From positions 106,271 through 170,270 of the forward strand of contig DCFQ01000021.1 in assembly GCA_002319915.1 (NCBI GenBank): 64,000 bases of DNA, given 5' to 3'. Each line of letters starts with the position of its first letter. The first letter of the stretch is position 1. Below, one piece after another: positions 8,663 to 16,500 of this stretch. Both the position numbers and the translations under genes were made by a program. The stretch comes from Bacteroidales bacterium UBA1800 (GTDB lineage Bacteria > Bacteroidota > Bacteroidia > Bacteroidales > VadinHA17). The notes under the pieces were generated by a model, which was given only the letters and a program-made list of their open reading frames with translations, did not search any database and was not told the origin of the DNA.

Positions 8663-9003
8663 GCCGGTAACAATTACCGGGTCATTCATATTAATGCACT
8701 GACAACTGTTAATAGTTGTTGCTTAAGTTACCTGATTAAGGGACCGATGATGTAAAGAAATAGCACTGCATTTTTGACCTTTTTACTCCAATGCAATCTT
8801 AGGAACGGGGTAATTGTTTTTACAGCTTCATTGGTCCCTTTTAACAACCATAATAGGGTCAATACCTTTATCACTCAGTGATCTCCGTGCCTTCCCTGTG
8901 TTCTCCGTGTAACCAAAATCTATATTTTTGCCCAAACCTGTAGGGTAATCCCGCCATGAAAGGTCTTGGTAAAAATGATTAACCAACCTTAATATCAGCT
9001 CCA
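8663..9003. other. intergenic region with hairpins, degenerate repeat and promoter box
   Basis: No gene is seen in these 341 bases. Just after the stop there is a 7-bp perfect hairpin (CCGGTAA 8664-8670 with TTACCGG 8674-8680) and a second one (ACAACT 8702-8707 with AGTTGT 8714-8719); neither has a strong T-tract, so they may be weak terminators. At 8872-8914 there is a copy of a degenerate CTCAGTG...CTCCGTGTAAC repeat. TATTTTTG at 8923-8930 fits the -7 element and would give a ~67-base leader to the gene at 9004. Confidence 0.5.
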
Positions 9004-9534
9004 ATGAAAAAAAGTTCATGTTCATTAATTTTACTGATCCTGTTCCTGTTCTTTTCCGGCATCCGCTCCACCATCAGTGCCCAGACGGTTGTCAGCAGGG
9101 ATACAATGAAGATTGCCGCCCTTGAAATAATCAACGACACTCACTATTGCGCCCTTGTCACCATCGATTCCACAGGCCAGCCGCAGATAAGGACGATGAA
9201 CCCGTTCCCTGCAAAGGACGACCTCATAACCTGGTTTGCAACATCAAGGACCTCCAGGAAGGTGAAGGAGATCAGGAATAACCCGAAGGTGTGTGTTTAC
9301 TATGCCGATCATGTGGCAGCCAAAGGATATGTCAGCATCACAGGAACCGCCCAGGTAATCGACGACAAGGAACTGCTTCTCAAGATGAAGCGGGATTACT
9401 GGAGCGGTATACCTGACTGGCAGAACAGGTTCGTGCTTATCAAAGTGATCCCCAAAAGCCTTGAGGTCATTAATTACAAGCACAACCTTGTCAATGACAA
9501 AGACACTTTCAGGGCACCGTCAGTAACTTTTTGA
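9004..9534 (+). CDS. exported pyridoxamine 5'-phosphate oxidase-fold protein
   Basis: The 176-residue product has a signal peptide (hydrophobic 5-20, cleavage after a TISA-Q region) followed by a split-barrel flavin-binding fold of the general stress protein 26 / PNPOx-like type: NDTHYCALVTIDSTGQPQIRTM, then a WFAT..SRKVKEIRNNPKV helix and VSITGTAQVIDDKE. Family members bind FMN, F420 or haem and are usually cytoplasmic; export is the unusual part. A -7 box lies at 8923-8930. The substrate cannot be told from sequence. Confidence 0.85.
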   Translation: MKKSSCSLILLILFLFFSGIRSTISAQTVVSRDTMKIAALEIINDTHYCALVTIDSTGQPQIRTMNPFPAKDDLITWFATSRTSRKVKEIRNNPKVCVYYADHVAAKGYVSITGTAQVIDDKELLLKMKRDYWSGIPDWQNRFVLIKVIPKSLEVINYKHNLVNDKDTFRAPSVTF

Positions 9535-9645
9535 AGGTCTTGCCAGTTTGGTAAGCCATGCCGGTTTGGTTAGTCTTGACATACCAGACTTGCATAACTG
9601 GCAAAACAGTTAAGTTGTGCCGGTCTTGCCGGTTTGGAAGGTCCC
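9535..9645. repeat. cluster of degenerate TTGCCGGTTTGG repeats
   Basis: The spacer between the PNPOx-like gene and the convergent SDR gene holds repeated near-copies of one ~13-base word: CTTGCCAGTTTGG, CATGCCGGTTTGG and CTTGCCGGTTTGG, with inverted partial copies (ACTGGCAAAAC) between them. It could fold into several hairpins and may end transcription from both sides. I know no named family. Confidence 0.5.
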
Positions 9646-9648
9646 TAT

Positions 9649-10302
9649 TTAGTGCCTGACCATTTCCCGGTAATTATAGATCCTGAAGCCGGGCAGGTTC
9701 CGTTTCGAAGCCTCAACCATTGCCTTTGCAACATTTTGTGCCTGAACAGGCTTGTATTTTGAAGGGAAAAGGAATGAAAATGGAACGGTAACTATTTTTG
9801 CAATTATCTCTCCCAGGCGGAATTCCTTTCTGTTCCCAAGCAGCATTGATGGCCTGAAAACAGAGACCGATGGAATATTCATTTCTTTTATCTTCTCCTC
9901 GACCTCCCCTTTCAGCTTCAGGTAATAATTAGCGCTTTTGCTGTCAGCGCCGACTGATGAAACAAGGAGTAGATGCGGGCAGCCAGTTTCCTTGCAGATT
10001 TGCGCCGCATGAACCGGAATATCATAATCCACCCTGCGATAAGCAGCCATGTCTCCCTTAACCTTTTTCCGGGTAGTGCCGGTTGCACAGAAAAGGAGAT
10101 CACTGCCTGAAGCCGCCGACCTGAAACCATCCGGGTCATTGAAGTCGACCACTTCCACCTTTATGTCAGGAAAATTGAACCGGACCTCCCTTCTGACCAG
10201 GACCTTTACAGTGCCGAAATAGTCGTCATTGTGCAGTAATTCGAGCAAATGCCCCCCGATCAGCCCGGTAGCTCCTATCAGTGTTGCACTCTTTCCAGCC
10301 AT
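9649..10302 (-). CDS. NAD(P)-binding Rossmann-fold oxidoreductase (HTATIP2/atypical SDR-like)
   Basis: The 217-residue product opens with the dinucleotide-binding motif GATGLIGGHLLELL (near residue 9) and continues with VVDFNDPDGF, LFCATGTTRKK, LLVSSVGADS and the YYLKLKGEVEEKI stretch, which carries the YxxxK-type catalytic residues of atypical short-chain dehydrogenases. This resembles the small SDR_a5 / HTATIP2-like proteins. It is cytoplasmic with no signal peptide. The nitrilase gene ends 50 bases upstream on the same strand, but no shared pathway is evident. Confidence 0.85.
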   Translation of the reverse strand: MAGKSATLIGATGLIGGHLLELLHNDDYFGTVKVLVRREVRFNFPDIKVEVVDFNDPDGFRSAASGSDLLFCATGTTRKKVKGDMAAYRRVDYDIPVHAAQICKETGCPHLLLVSSVGADSKSANYYLKLKGEVEEKIKEMNIPSVSVFRPSMLLGNRKEFRLGEIIAKIVTVPFSFLFPSKYKPVQAQNVAKAMVEASKRNLPGFRIYNYREMVRH

Positions 10303-10352
10303 ATCTTTAAGTTTTTAATGATTTCCCCCGGGATTGAGGATCCCTGGTATTA

Positions 10353-11231
10353 TCAGTGTCCGGCACCTGCCTTTGACCCGGCCGGAGTTATACTGACAGT
10401 AAAAAACTGCTCACCGGTGTCCGGTACGCTGACACTTCTCTCCCCGCTGCTCCCGACAAGCCCCGACCTGGCGTTTATTGCTTCATTTCCCTGGGCTGCA
10501 TTAACTTCCATAATGGGAAGGCCGAGAGCGGAAGCCCACAGCTCGACGGAGGATTCATGGAAAGGCCTGTATTTCTGAACAGTTCCCGAATTAATGCAAT
10601 GTATGATGAATTGTGCCCCCATCTGCTTTAATTTCCATGGGAGGTAAGGGTTCGGGATTGTTGTGTACCCCGGTGTGGCCCACATATCGTTGCAGATCAG
10701 GACCCCGAATCTGGATCCCTTCCATTCAAAGGTCCTGAGCTCTCCTTCAACATAATCGACCATCTCTCCCGTGCCCGGGAGGGCCAGGCCGCTGCAGCGT
10801 AGGATCTTTGAATGTGCACCCGCAAAACTGCCATCGGGGTCATATATCCGCACCTGGTTATAACAGTATTCCTTCCCTTTTAATGTTTCCTTAAAGCATG
10901 TGCCTAGCATAAGCCCGACTTTTGACCTTTTTGCGGCGCTTGTGATTTCCGCGAGTGCAGCAGTTACCCCCTGCTGGTCAAAATCGGCAGTATATCCTGA
11001 CAATGAGCCTTCAGGGGTCACCAGGAATGAGGCTTTTTGCTCAGCAGCCTTTTTAATGCCTGCGATGATCTGGTCCCTGTTTTTTTCAATATTGCCTGTT
11101 ACCTGCATCTGCAGGCCGGCAATGACAATTACCGATAACTTCTCCTGACCTTTTAGCGAACCTGCCGGGAGGAGGACCAATATCAGAAACATCAGGCTTT
11201 CAGCAACCAATGATAAAATAATCTTCCGCAT
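10353..11231 (-). CDS. exported carbon-nitrogen hydrolase (nitrilase superfamily)
   Basis: Nitrilase-superfamily enzymes hydrolyse amides or nitriles with a Glu-Lys-Cys triad. From ATG 11231 the product is 292 residues and all three residues are visible: Glu about 74 (TPEGSLSGY), Lys about 142 (HSKILR) and Cys about 180 (LICNDMW). The first ~28 residues are a signal peptide ending near SLKG-Q, so the enzyme should act outside the cytoplasm, which is unusual for the superfamily. The C-terminus (AINARSGLVGSSGE) is as expected. An upstream TTG/ATG extension to 11264 would place charged residues before the signal peptide and is not preferred. Substrate unknown. Confidence 0.88.
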   Translation of the reverse strand: MRKIILSLVAESLMFLILVLLPAGSLKGQEKLSVIVIAGLQMQVTGNIEKNRDQIIAGIKKAAEQKASFLVTPEGSLSGYTADFDQQGVTAALAEITSAAKRSKVGLMLGTCFKETLKGKEYCYNQVRIYDPDGSFAGAHSKILRCSGLALPGTGEMVDYVEGELRTFEWKGSRFGVLICNDMWATPGYTTIPNPYLPWKLKQMGAQFIIHCINSGTVQKYRPFHESSVELWASALGLPIMEVNAAQGNEAINARSGLVGSSGERSVSVPDTGEQFFTVSITPAGSKAGAGH

Positions 11232-11340
11232 GACGGTGATATTTTCGTTTTTCAATCTATTCAAAAGATAGTCATAACGCGGAACTCAAAAAAATTAAAG
11301 TCACGGCAAATTCTTATTTTACAGGCTCCGGCAGAACCTT

Positions 11341-12093
11341 TCAAAGCAAAAGCGAAAGGCATGTCAATGCGCCGTCCATTTTCCTGAATTCCGACATCTC
11401 AAGCTCTATAATTGTGTACCCGAGATCAAGCAATCTCCGCTTCGACCTGGGAAATCCCTCTGAAATCAAAAGGAAACCGTTCACATACAGGCAATTCGAA
11501 GAATAGCCCTCTTCATTGCTGACGTTAATTACATTTGAGCCAGGGAACCTTCCCAAGAACTCTCCTATAGAAACAAAGTTCCCGTTCTCTATGAATGTAA
11601 CACCTGATTTTAAATGCGGAACGGATTCCACTACGATCTCCGATGAAGTATAGCCATAGCCTGAAAGTATCCCGGCCAGCTGCCCCGCTCCTTCCCTGTT
11701 GGTCCGCTTTGACCTCCCGATGTAGAAATGATCCCCTGCCCGCATGATGTCACCGCCGTCGAGAGTTCCCGGGGATTCAATCCTTTCAAGCTTCCTGAAA
11801 GTTGAAAGGATCCCGGAAATCCCAGCCTCCTCGCCGAGCCTGGCTGCCGCCCCGGGCCGGGCAATAACGGCTGCCTCCTCCAGGATCACAGCGGTATCCT
11901 CAACAAAACAGCTGTCAGGATATCTTTCTTCGGCATCCAGGATGGTGACGTCAAGCCCGCATCGTAAGAGGGCATTGCAGTAAGCTTCATGCTGGCGGAG
12001 AGCTTTCCTGTAATCTGGTTTCCCAAGAACAGATGTCGTGATGCCGTCTGCAAAATTCTTGCCCGGTCTTCTTACAATGGCGCTTGTAAACAT
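11341..12093 (-). CDS. dimethylarginine dimethylaminohydrolase-like amidinotransferase-fold protein
   Basis: The 250-residue protein matches the DDAH branch of the guanidino-group-modifying enzymes: RYPDSCFVEDTAV (61-70 region), GTLDGGDIM (about 110), the catalytic histidine in ESVPHLKSGV (His 160) and the nucleophile in DGALTCLSLL (Cys 245, six residues from the end as in DDAH). Enzymes of this group convert methylarginines or other guanidines to citrulline or related ureas. The length fits DDAH and is shorter than arginine deiminase. No arginine pathway genes are adjacent, so the substrate remains open. Confidence 0.88.
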   Translation of the reverse strand: MFTSAIVRRPGKNFADGITTSVLGKPDYRKALRQHEAYCNALLRCGLDVTILDAEERYPDSCFVEDTAVILEEAAVIARPGAAARLGEEAGISGILSTFRKLERIESPGTLDGGDIMRAGDHFYIGRSKRTNREGAGQLAGILSGYGYTSSEIVVESVPHLKSGVTFIENGNFVSIGEFLGRFPGSNVINVSNEEGYSSNCLYVNGFLLISEGFPRSKRRLLDLGYTIIELEMSEFRKMDGALTCLSLLL

Positions 12094-12366
12094 TGTGAAA
12101 TCCTTAATGTTTGACTATTATTCCATCGCGGCCCGAAGCCGGAAGGTCAGGATAAAAATAACAATAATATATCTCCGGTGTCCCGTTTATTTCAGAAGAT
12201 TCCTGGCTGCGCGGATAATGTCGGCGATCTGCCTGGTGCAATTTCCCGGGCAAATCATGTTAAAGCACTATATTTGGATGCTGAAACAACAGTCGTTTTA
12301 ATTTTTTTGGGGCTGCTAAGGGGAATATTTCAGGATGAAATTTTTAAAAGTGTTAACGCCTGACTG

Positions 12367-13578
12367 ATGAAAAAACTTGCATTTCTATTCCTGGTTACCA
12401 TTTCGGTAATCTCGTGCCGGAAAGGCGATGTTCCGGATTATCAATATTTCATATCAAAGGAATACAAGACCGGTTATTCTTCTGAGTATATTACCAGCCT
12501 TGTCAGTGTAGCCGCTGTCAGCTACCCGGATATTGACAGCCTTAAGAAGTTCATTTCCTCGGGGGTGGACGTTTACCGCATCGTTTATGGTACCAGCGTA
12601 AACGATGAGACTGTAAAGGCTTCAGGGTTGGTGTGCACACCGAAAGTTCCGGGAGAATACCCTGTGTTGTGCTTCCAGAACGGGACCAACACCCTCAATG
12701 CCGCCTGCCCGAGTGAGAATGTCACCGATCCCTCTTACCAGATGATAGAAGCAGCGGCAGCACTCGGATTCATCGTTGTAATGCCCGACTACCCCGGGTT
12801 CGGCGAGTCGTCGGCCATACCCCATCCTTACCTGGTAAAGGAACCGACCGTGAGATCGATCAGAGACATGCTCTATGCAGTCGGGGAAGCTGCTGCCGGT
12901 GAATTGCCGGGTATCACGATAAAAAATGAGTACTATATTATCGGGTATTCACAGGGAGGCTGGGCAACGCTGGCGCTCCATAAATACCTGGAACTTGAAA
13001 ACCAGGCGGATTTTACGCTGAAGGCAAGTGTCTGCGGTGCAGGTCCCTATGATATGACATCGTTATTCACGGGAATGATGAACGTGACGACTTACGAGAT
13101 GCCGGTTTATATCGGTTACATTGTTAATGCCTATACTGCTTACCATCAGTTCACGAATCCGGTTTCGGATATCTTCAACGATCCGTACGCTTCCAGGTTA
13201 GGCACCCTTTACAACGGGACACTGACTTCAGCGGAGATCAATAATCAGCTGACCACTTCAATACCGGGATTGTTCAACTCCGGATTCCTCTCGGGATTCA
13301 CGACAGATCCCAAATATTCATCCGTCAGGGAAGCGCTCGTCTCAAACAGCATAACCGGGTGGAGCACTGCGGTGCCCCTGCTTCTTGTCCATGGGGGAGG
13401 CGACACTACGGTTGATCCTTCGTCGACCGAAAATATTTACACCGGAATGATCCAGGCAGGGACCCCTTCCGGCATTTGCAGGAAGGAAATATTCCCCGGG
13501 CTTAACCATGGAGAGGCAAAGATCCCTGCGATGGTAAAAGGGCTGCTGTTTATAAAAAGTGTTGAAGGCGCCGGCTGA
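12367..13578 (+). CDS. alpha/beta-hydrolase lipoprotein (secretory lipase/esterase-like)
   Basis: The 403-residue product carries a lipoprotein signal peptide with lipobox VISC (Cys 17). The rest is an alpha/beta hydrolase of the secretory lipase type: MPDYPGFGESS near 140, nucleophile elbow GYSQGG with Ser 195, an Asp in HGGGDTTVDP near 350 and a His in GLNHGEA near 384. It should act as an envelope esterase, lipase or peptidase. TATATTTG at 12269-12276 matches the -7 element and would give a leader of about 85 bases. The gene is convergent with the PepSY-like gene, with a hairpin between them. Confidence 0.88.
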   Translation: MKKLAFLFLVTISVISCRKGDVPDYQYFISKEYKTGYSSEYITSLVSVAAVSYPDIDSLKKFISSGVDVYRIVYGTSVNDETVKASGLVCTPKVPGEYPVLCFQNGTNTLNAACPSENVTDPSYQMIEAAAALGFIVVMPDYPGFGESSAIPHPYLVKEPTVRSIRDMLYAVGEAAAGELPGITIKNEYYIIGYSQGGWATLALHKYLELENQADFTLKASVCGAGPYDMTSLFTGMMNVTTYEMPVYIGYIVNAYTAYHQFTNPVSDIFNDPYASRLGTLYNGTLTSAEINNQLTTSIPGLFNSGFLSGFTTDPKYSSVREALVSNSITGWSTAVPLLLVHGGGDTTVDPSSTENIYTGMIQAGTPSGICRKEIFPGLNHGEAKIPAMVKGLLFIKSVEGAG

Positions 13579-13623
13579 GGTTCCGGGAAAAGTCACCACC
13601 GGCAACAGGGAAGAGAAGATATT

Positions 13624-13677
13624 AAAAAAACTGCAGGAAGCGGTTAACCGGCTTTTGGGGCCATAAGCTTCCTGCAG
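13624..13677 (-). terminator. hairpin terminator for the PepSY-like gene
   Basis: CTGCAGGAAGC at 13631-13641 and GCTTCCTGCAG at 13667-13677 form a perfect 11-bp stem. On the minus strand the stem is followed by TTTTTTT, fitting termination of the leftward gene. It lies between two convergent genes. Confidence 0.75.
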
Positions 13678-13717
13678 TCTGAGATATGTCTCCTTTTACC
13701 ACAAAAGGACACTGGAA

Positions 13718-14272
13718 TCAGAAATCCGTGAAGAACAAGACCTCTCCCTCAGGAGTTGCCTGCAAGATGATCTTCTTTGTTCCTTTTACTGCTTCAACAA
13801 AATAATTATCCTGATCTTCAAACTGTTGCCCATAGAGGTACATGTCGGTCGAACTGGCCTGGTTGTCATCGTAAAAGATCACTTTTCCGATAGTGTAATC
13901 CTTGTACTTCTTTTGGATCTCCTTCTGTGCACTTGCCGGCAGGTCGCTGAATGATACAACAGTAGTCGTGCCTACGAGCGTACCGTCAGGATCATAGAAT
14001 CCCCTGTACTGCTTCCCGTCCTTTGAAAAGACGACTTCATCAAAATAGGCTGACCTTTCCCATTTTATTGCTGGAGTGTTTGGAAAATCGACTGCAAAAC
14101 TGTTCTTTGCAGCAGGATTTATTTCACCGGCCGAAATTCTTTTCAACGTCACTGCCGCTTTCCTGCTCCCCTTGCCTGCTGGTGTTGTCTGACCCTTTCC
14201 CGGCTGTGCCTGTCCTATGAATGAATATGATGCCAGGATAAATACAATTAAGAACGTTCCATACTTTTTCAT
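13718..14272 (-). CDS. exported PepSY-like protein
   Basis: The 184-residue protein starts with a signal peptide (cleavage near AQP, residue ~22). The mature part contains two copies of a beta-lactamase-inhibitor-like / PepSY_like fold: WERSAYFDEVVFSKDGKQYRGFYDPDGTLV and then DLPASAQKEIQKKYKDYTIGKVIFYDD. Such proteins are small periplasmic proteins of unknown role in Bacteroidota. It is a single-gene unit with its own terminator hairpin. Confidence 0.82.
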   Translation of the reverse strand: MKKYGTFLIVFILASYSFIGQAQPGKGQTTPAGKGSRKAAVTLKRISAGEINPAAKNSFAVDFPNTPAIKWERSAYFDEVVFSKDGKQYRGFYDPDGTLVGTTTVVSFSDLPASAQKEIQKKYKDYTIGKVIFYDDNQASSTDMYLYGQQFEDQDNYFVEAVKGTKKIILQATPEGEVLFFTDF

Positions 14273-14614
14273 GTCATTGTAATATTTTGATTAAACAGGC
14301 CGAAAGTATTCCCGGATTCTGAACATTTTCTGAAGTTTGACGAAATTAACAAAACTTTAACCCACTGCTGTTTACATATTTCTTAGTGCACTTGTCCGGA
14401 CCAGGTGGGGATTGGGAGGCCCAGTCATTTAAAGCGCATCCGTATCTGTTAAACATTTTTCACATTTTGTAAAACAGGACATCAGCCTGGCTATATAAAT
14501 TCCTCACGGGAAAATGATTGTGGAAATTTTTTGCCGGGGGTTAATAATTATCTTCACCTGGAGTAGTGTTTAATATTTTTTATAATTACTTTAACAAACC
14601 TTAAAAATTAACCA
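14273..14614. other. intergenic region, no gene seen
   Basis: This 342-base A/T-rich spacer lies between divergent genes. I find no ORF with coding character and no RNA gene. It should hold both promoters; TTACTTTAAC near 14587 and, on the minus strand, TACTTTCGG near 14300 are only partial matches to the -7 element. Confidence 0.4.
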
Positions 14615-15568
14615 ATGAAAAAGATCTTCAGAAAGCTAATACTGGTTTTTGCGTTCCTGGCCTTGCTCATTTATGGCTGTACCAAAACCTATGACACTGA
14701 TCTCCAGAACAACCAGCAGGTTATAACACCGCATGTATACGGTGTTCTTCCCACGCCGCCTGAAATGGTCGCCGGCATCCCGGTGTATTCTTCCGAGACA
14801 TTGAAAATGAAGGCTGAACTGCCTGCCAGCCTCACACTTGCCACCCCCGCAGTAAGGGACCAGGGATCGATAGGTTCGTGCACTGCATTTTGCGGGGCGG
14901 AGACCGATGAGATACTTTACTACTACAAGAACAGCCTGACCTGGACGCAGGTGCTCAGTCCTGCATTCGTTTACTATTGTGAAAGGGTGCTCATACTGAA
15001 GCAGAGGATCACGGCTGACAACGGGGCTTACATGGTTGACATTCCGATGGCGCTGCAGAAATACGGCGATTGCCTCGAGACCTCATACCCTTATCCTTCA
15101 ACCAGCAAGTCGACTGCCTATAAAACAGCACCGACATCTGCCGCCCTTACTGAAGGGCTTAACTACCGGATCGGACAGTTGAAAACAAGCTTCTCGGTTG
15201 TGGCTACCGGGGATATAACGGCTGTTAAGAATGCCCTCGCTACCAGTACCCCGGTGATGATGGGGTTCAATGTTTACGACAATACTTCGTACACCCTTTT
15301 CGAAGGCCTGAACTCGGCGACAAATTGCACATATAACCCGCTCACTTCCTCCGGAACTCTTGTTTCCGGCGCAAGACTGCTCGGAGGTCATGCCACTCCC
15401 ATAATCGGTTACGATGATTCCCAGGCAGGTGGCAAAGGAGCCTTCCTTGTACTGAACTCCTGGGGCACCTCATGGGGTAACAAGGGATTCTTCTGGATGC
15501 CGTACTCCGTATTCAAGAGTACAAAAATCGTCCCTGCCAACAACTGCTACGTGGCCTACCTGTATTAA
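14615..15568 (+). CDS. papain-family (C1) cysteine peptidase lipoprotein
   Basis: A 317-residue lipoprotein: signal peptide with lipobox IYGC (Cys 22), then a C1 peptidase domain. The catalytic residues are all present: oxyanion Gln and Cys 89 in RDQGSIGSCTAF, His 259 in LLGGHATPIIGY and Asn 281 in LNSWGTSWG. The pro-region is short (about 60 residues), shorter than in plant-type papains. It should degrade or process peptides at the envelope. It is a single-gene unit; a small GACC/GGTC hairpin follows the stop. Confidence 0.92.
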   Translation: MKKIFRKLILVFAFLALLIYGCTKTYDTDLQNNQQVITPHVYGVLPTPPEMVAGIPVYSSETLKMKAELPASLTLATPAVRDQGSIGSCTAFCGAETDEILYYYKNSLTWTQVLSPAFVYYCERVLILKQRITADNGAYMVDIPMALQKYGDCLETSYPYPSTSKSTAYKTAPTSAALTEGLNYRIGQLKTSFSVVATGDITAVKNALATSTPVMMGFNVYDNTSYTLFEGLNSATNCTYNPLTSSGTLVSGARLLGGHATPIIGYDDSQAGGKGAFLVLNSWGTSWGNKGFFWMPYSVFKSTKIVPANNCYVAYLY

Positions 15569-15823
15569 CTGACCTGGTAATAGGTCGGTACCACTTACTT
15601 ACACCCTGGGAAACTTTCGAATGAGGACATTCCGGGGTATTTTTATTGTTATTTTATTAACAGTACAATTGGGCTTACTCATTGTCACTCTCAGGTGCGT
15701 CAATGGTTCACCGGCGGGATTCACGGACAGGCAATTTTCAGATGTCTCCCGATAAAACAGTTGTGATTCCTTTAATACCCCCGGAATAATTGTATAACTT
15801 TAATATCTAAAATCATTTGTCTG

Positions 15824-16435
15824 ATGAAACGCATTATCGCTCTGCTATCGTTTGCCATTGTTCTGGCCGCGCCCGGATACAGCGTGCATAAAGTTCTTCT
15901 CCTCGTAAAGGAAGGTTCACCGCAGCAGGAATTCATGCTGGCAAATGAAGTCGGCAAGATGATGGAAGCACTGAAAAATGCAGGATTTGATGTTAAGGTT
16001 GCCACCCTGACCGGTGAACTCCTCAGGTCAGGACCGATGAAAATAAGACCTGATCTCAAAATATCAGAGGTCAAAATAGATGATTACGATGGCCTGCTAT
16101 TGCCATGCATGACAATTGACACCGCGGATACTGAGTTTATAACCCTTGCCAAAGCCGCCGCAGAAAAGGGAAAGCCGGTAGCGGCACAGGCCGGTTCAGT
16201 TATGATCATTGCCAGGGCAGGACTGCTGAAGGGGAAGAAATATGCCCTTAGTGTTGACATGAGCAGCGACCCGGATTTTGGCTCCGGCCAGTACATTGGC
16301 CAGGGTGTCGTGCAGGATGGGAACATTCTTACATCAGGGATCTGTCCATGGCTGGCAAAGGCAACAGGCTTACAGGATGGGACAGAGGAGCTTACGAAAC
16401 AGCTGGTCAACACTATACTGGAAAACTCAAAATAG
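15824..16435 (+). CDS. exported DJ-1/PfpI-family protein lacking the catalytic cysteine
   Basis: The 203-residue product has a signal peptide (residues 1-20) followed by a DJ-1/PfpI fold: KVLLLVKEGS, VKIDDYDGLLLP, then the nucleophile-elbow region PVAAQAGSVMIIARAGLLKGKK. In active family members this region reads like AxxCHG; here Gln 122 stands in place of Cys and Ala in place of His, so the usual glyoxalase or deglycase chemistry should be absent. A Cys remains at 95 in LLPCMT. It is likely a periplasmic non-enzymatic or binding version. The S41 protease gene begins 65 bases downstream on the same strand. Confidence 0.85.
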   Translation: MKRIIALLSFAIVLAAPGYSVHKVLLLVKEGSPQQEFMLANEVGKMMEALKNAGFDVKVATLTGELLRSGPMKIRPDLKISEVKIDDYDGLLLPCMTIDTADTEFITLAKAAAEKGKPVAAQAGSVMIIARAGLLKGKKYALSVDMSSDPDFGSGQYIGQGVVQDGNILTSGICPWLAKATGLQDGTEELTKQLVNTILENSK

Positions 16436-16500
16436 TGCAACCCGGAAACTTCCAGGCTTTCCCTGCCGATTATTTTTACAAATAACCAATCTTTATACTT

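Noticed and set aside
12094..12366. Short plus-strand open frames upstream of the esterase lipoprotein
   Set aside because: They overlap the DDAH gene in antisense or have no signal peptide, family match or conserved start.
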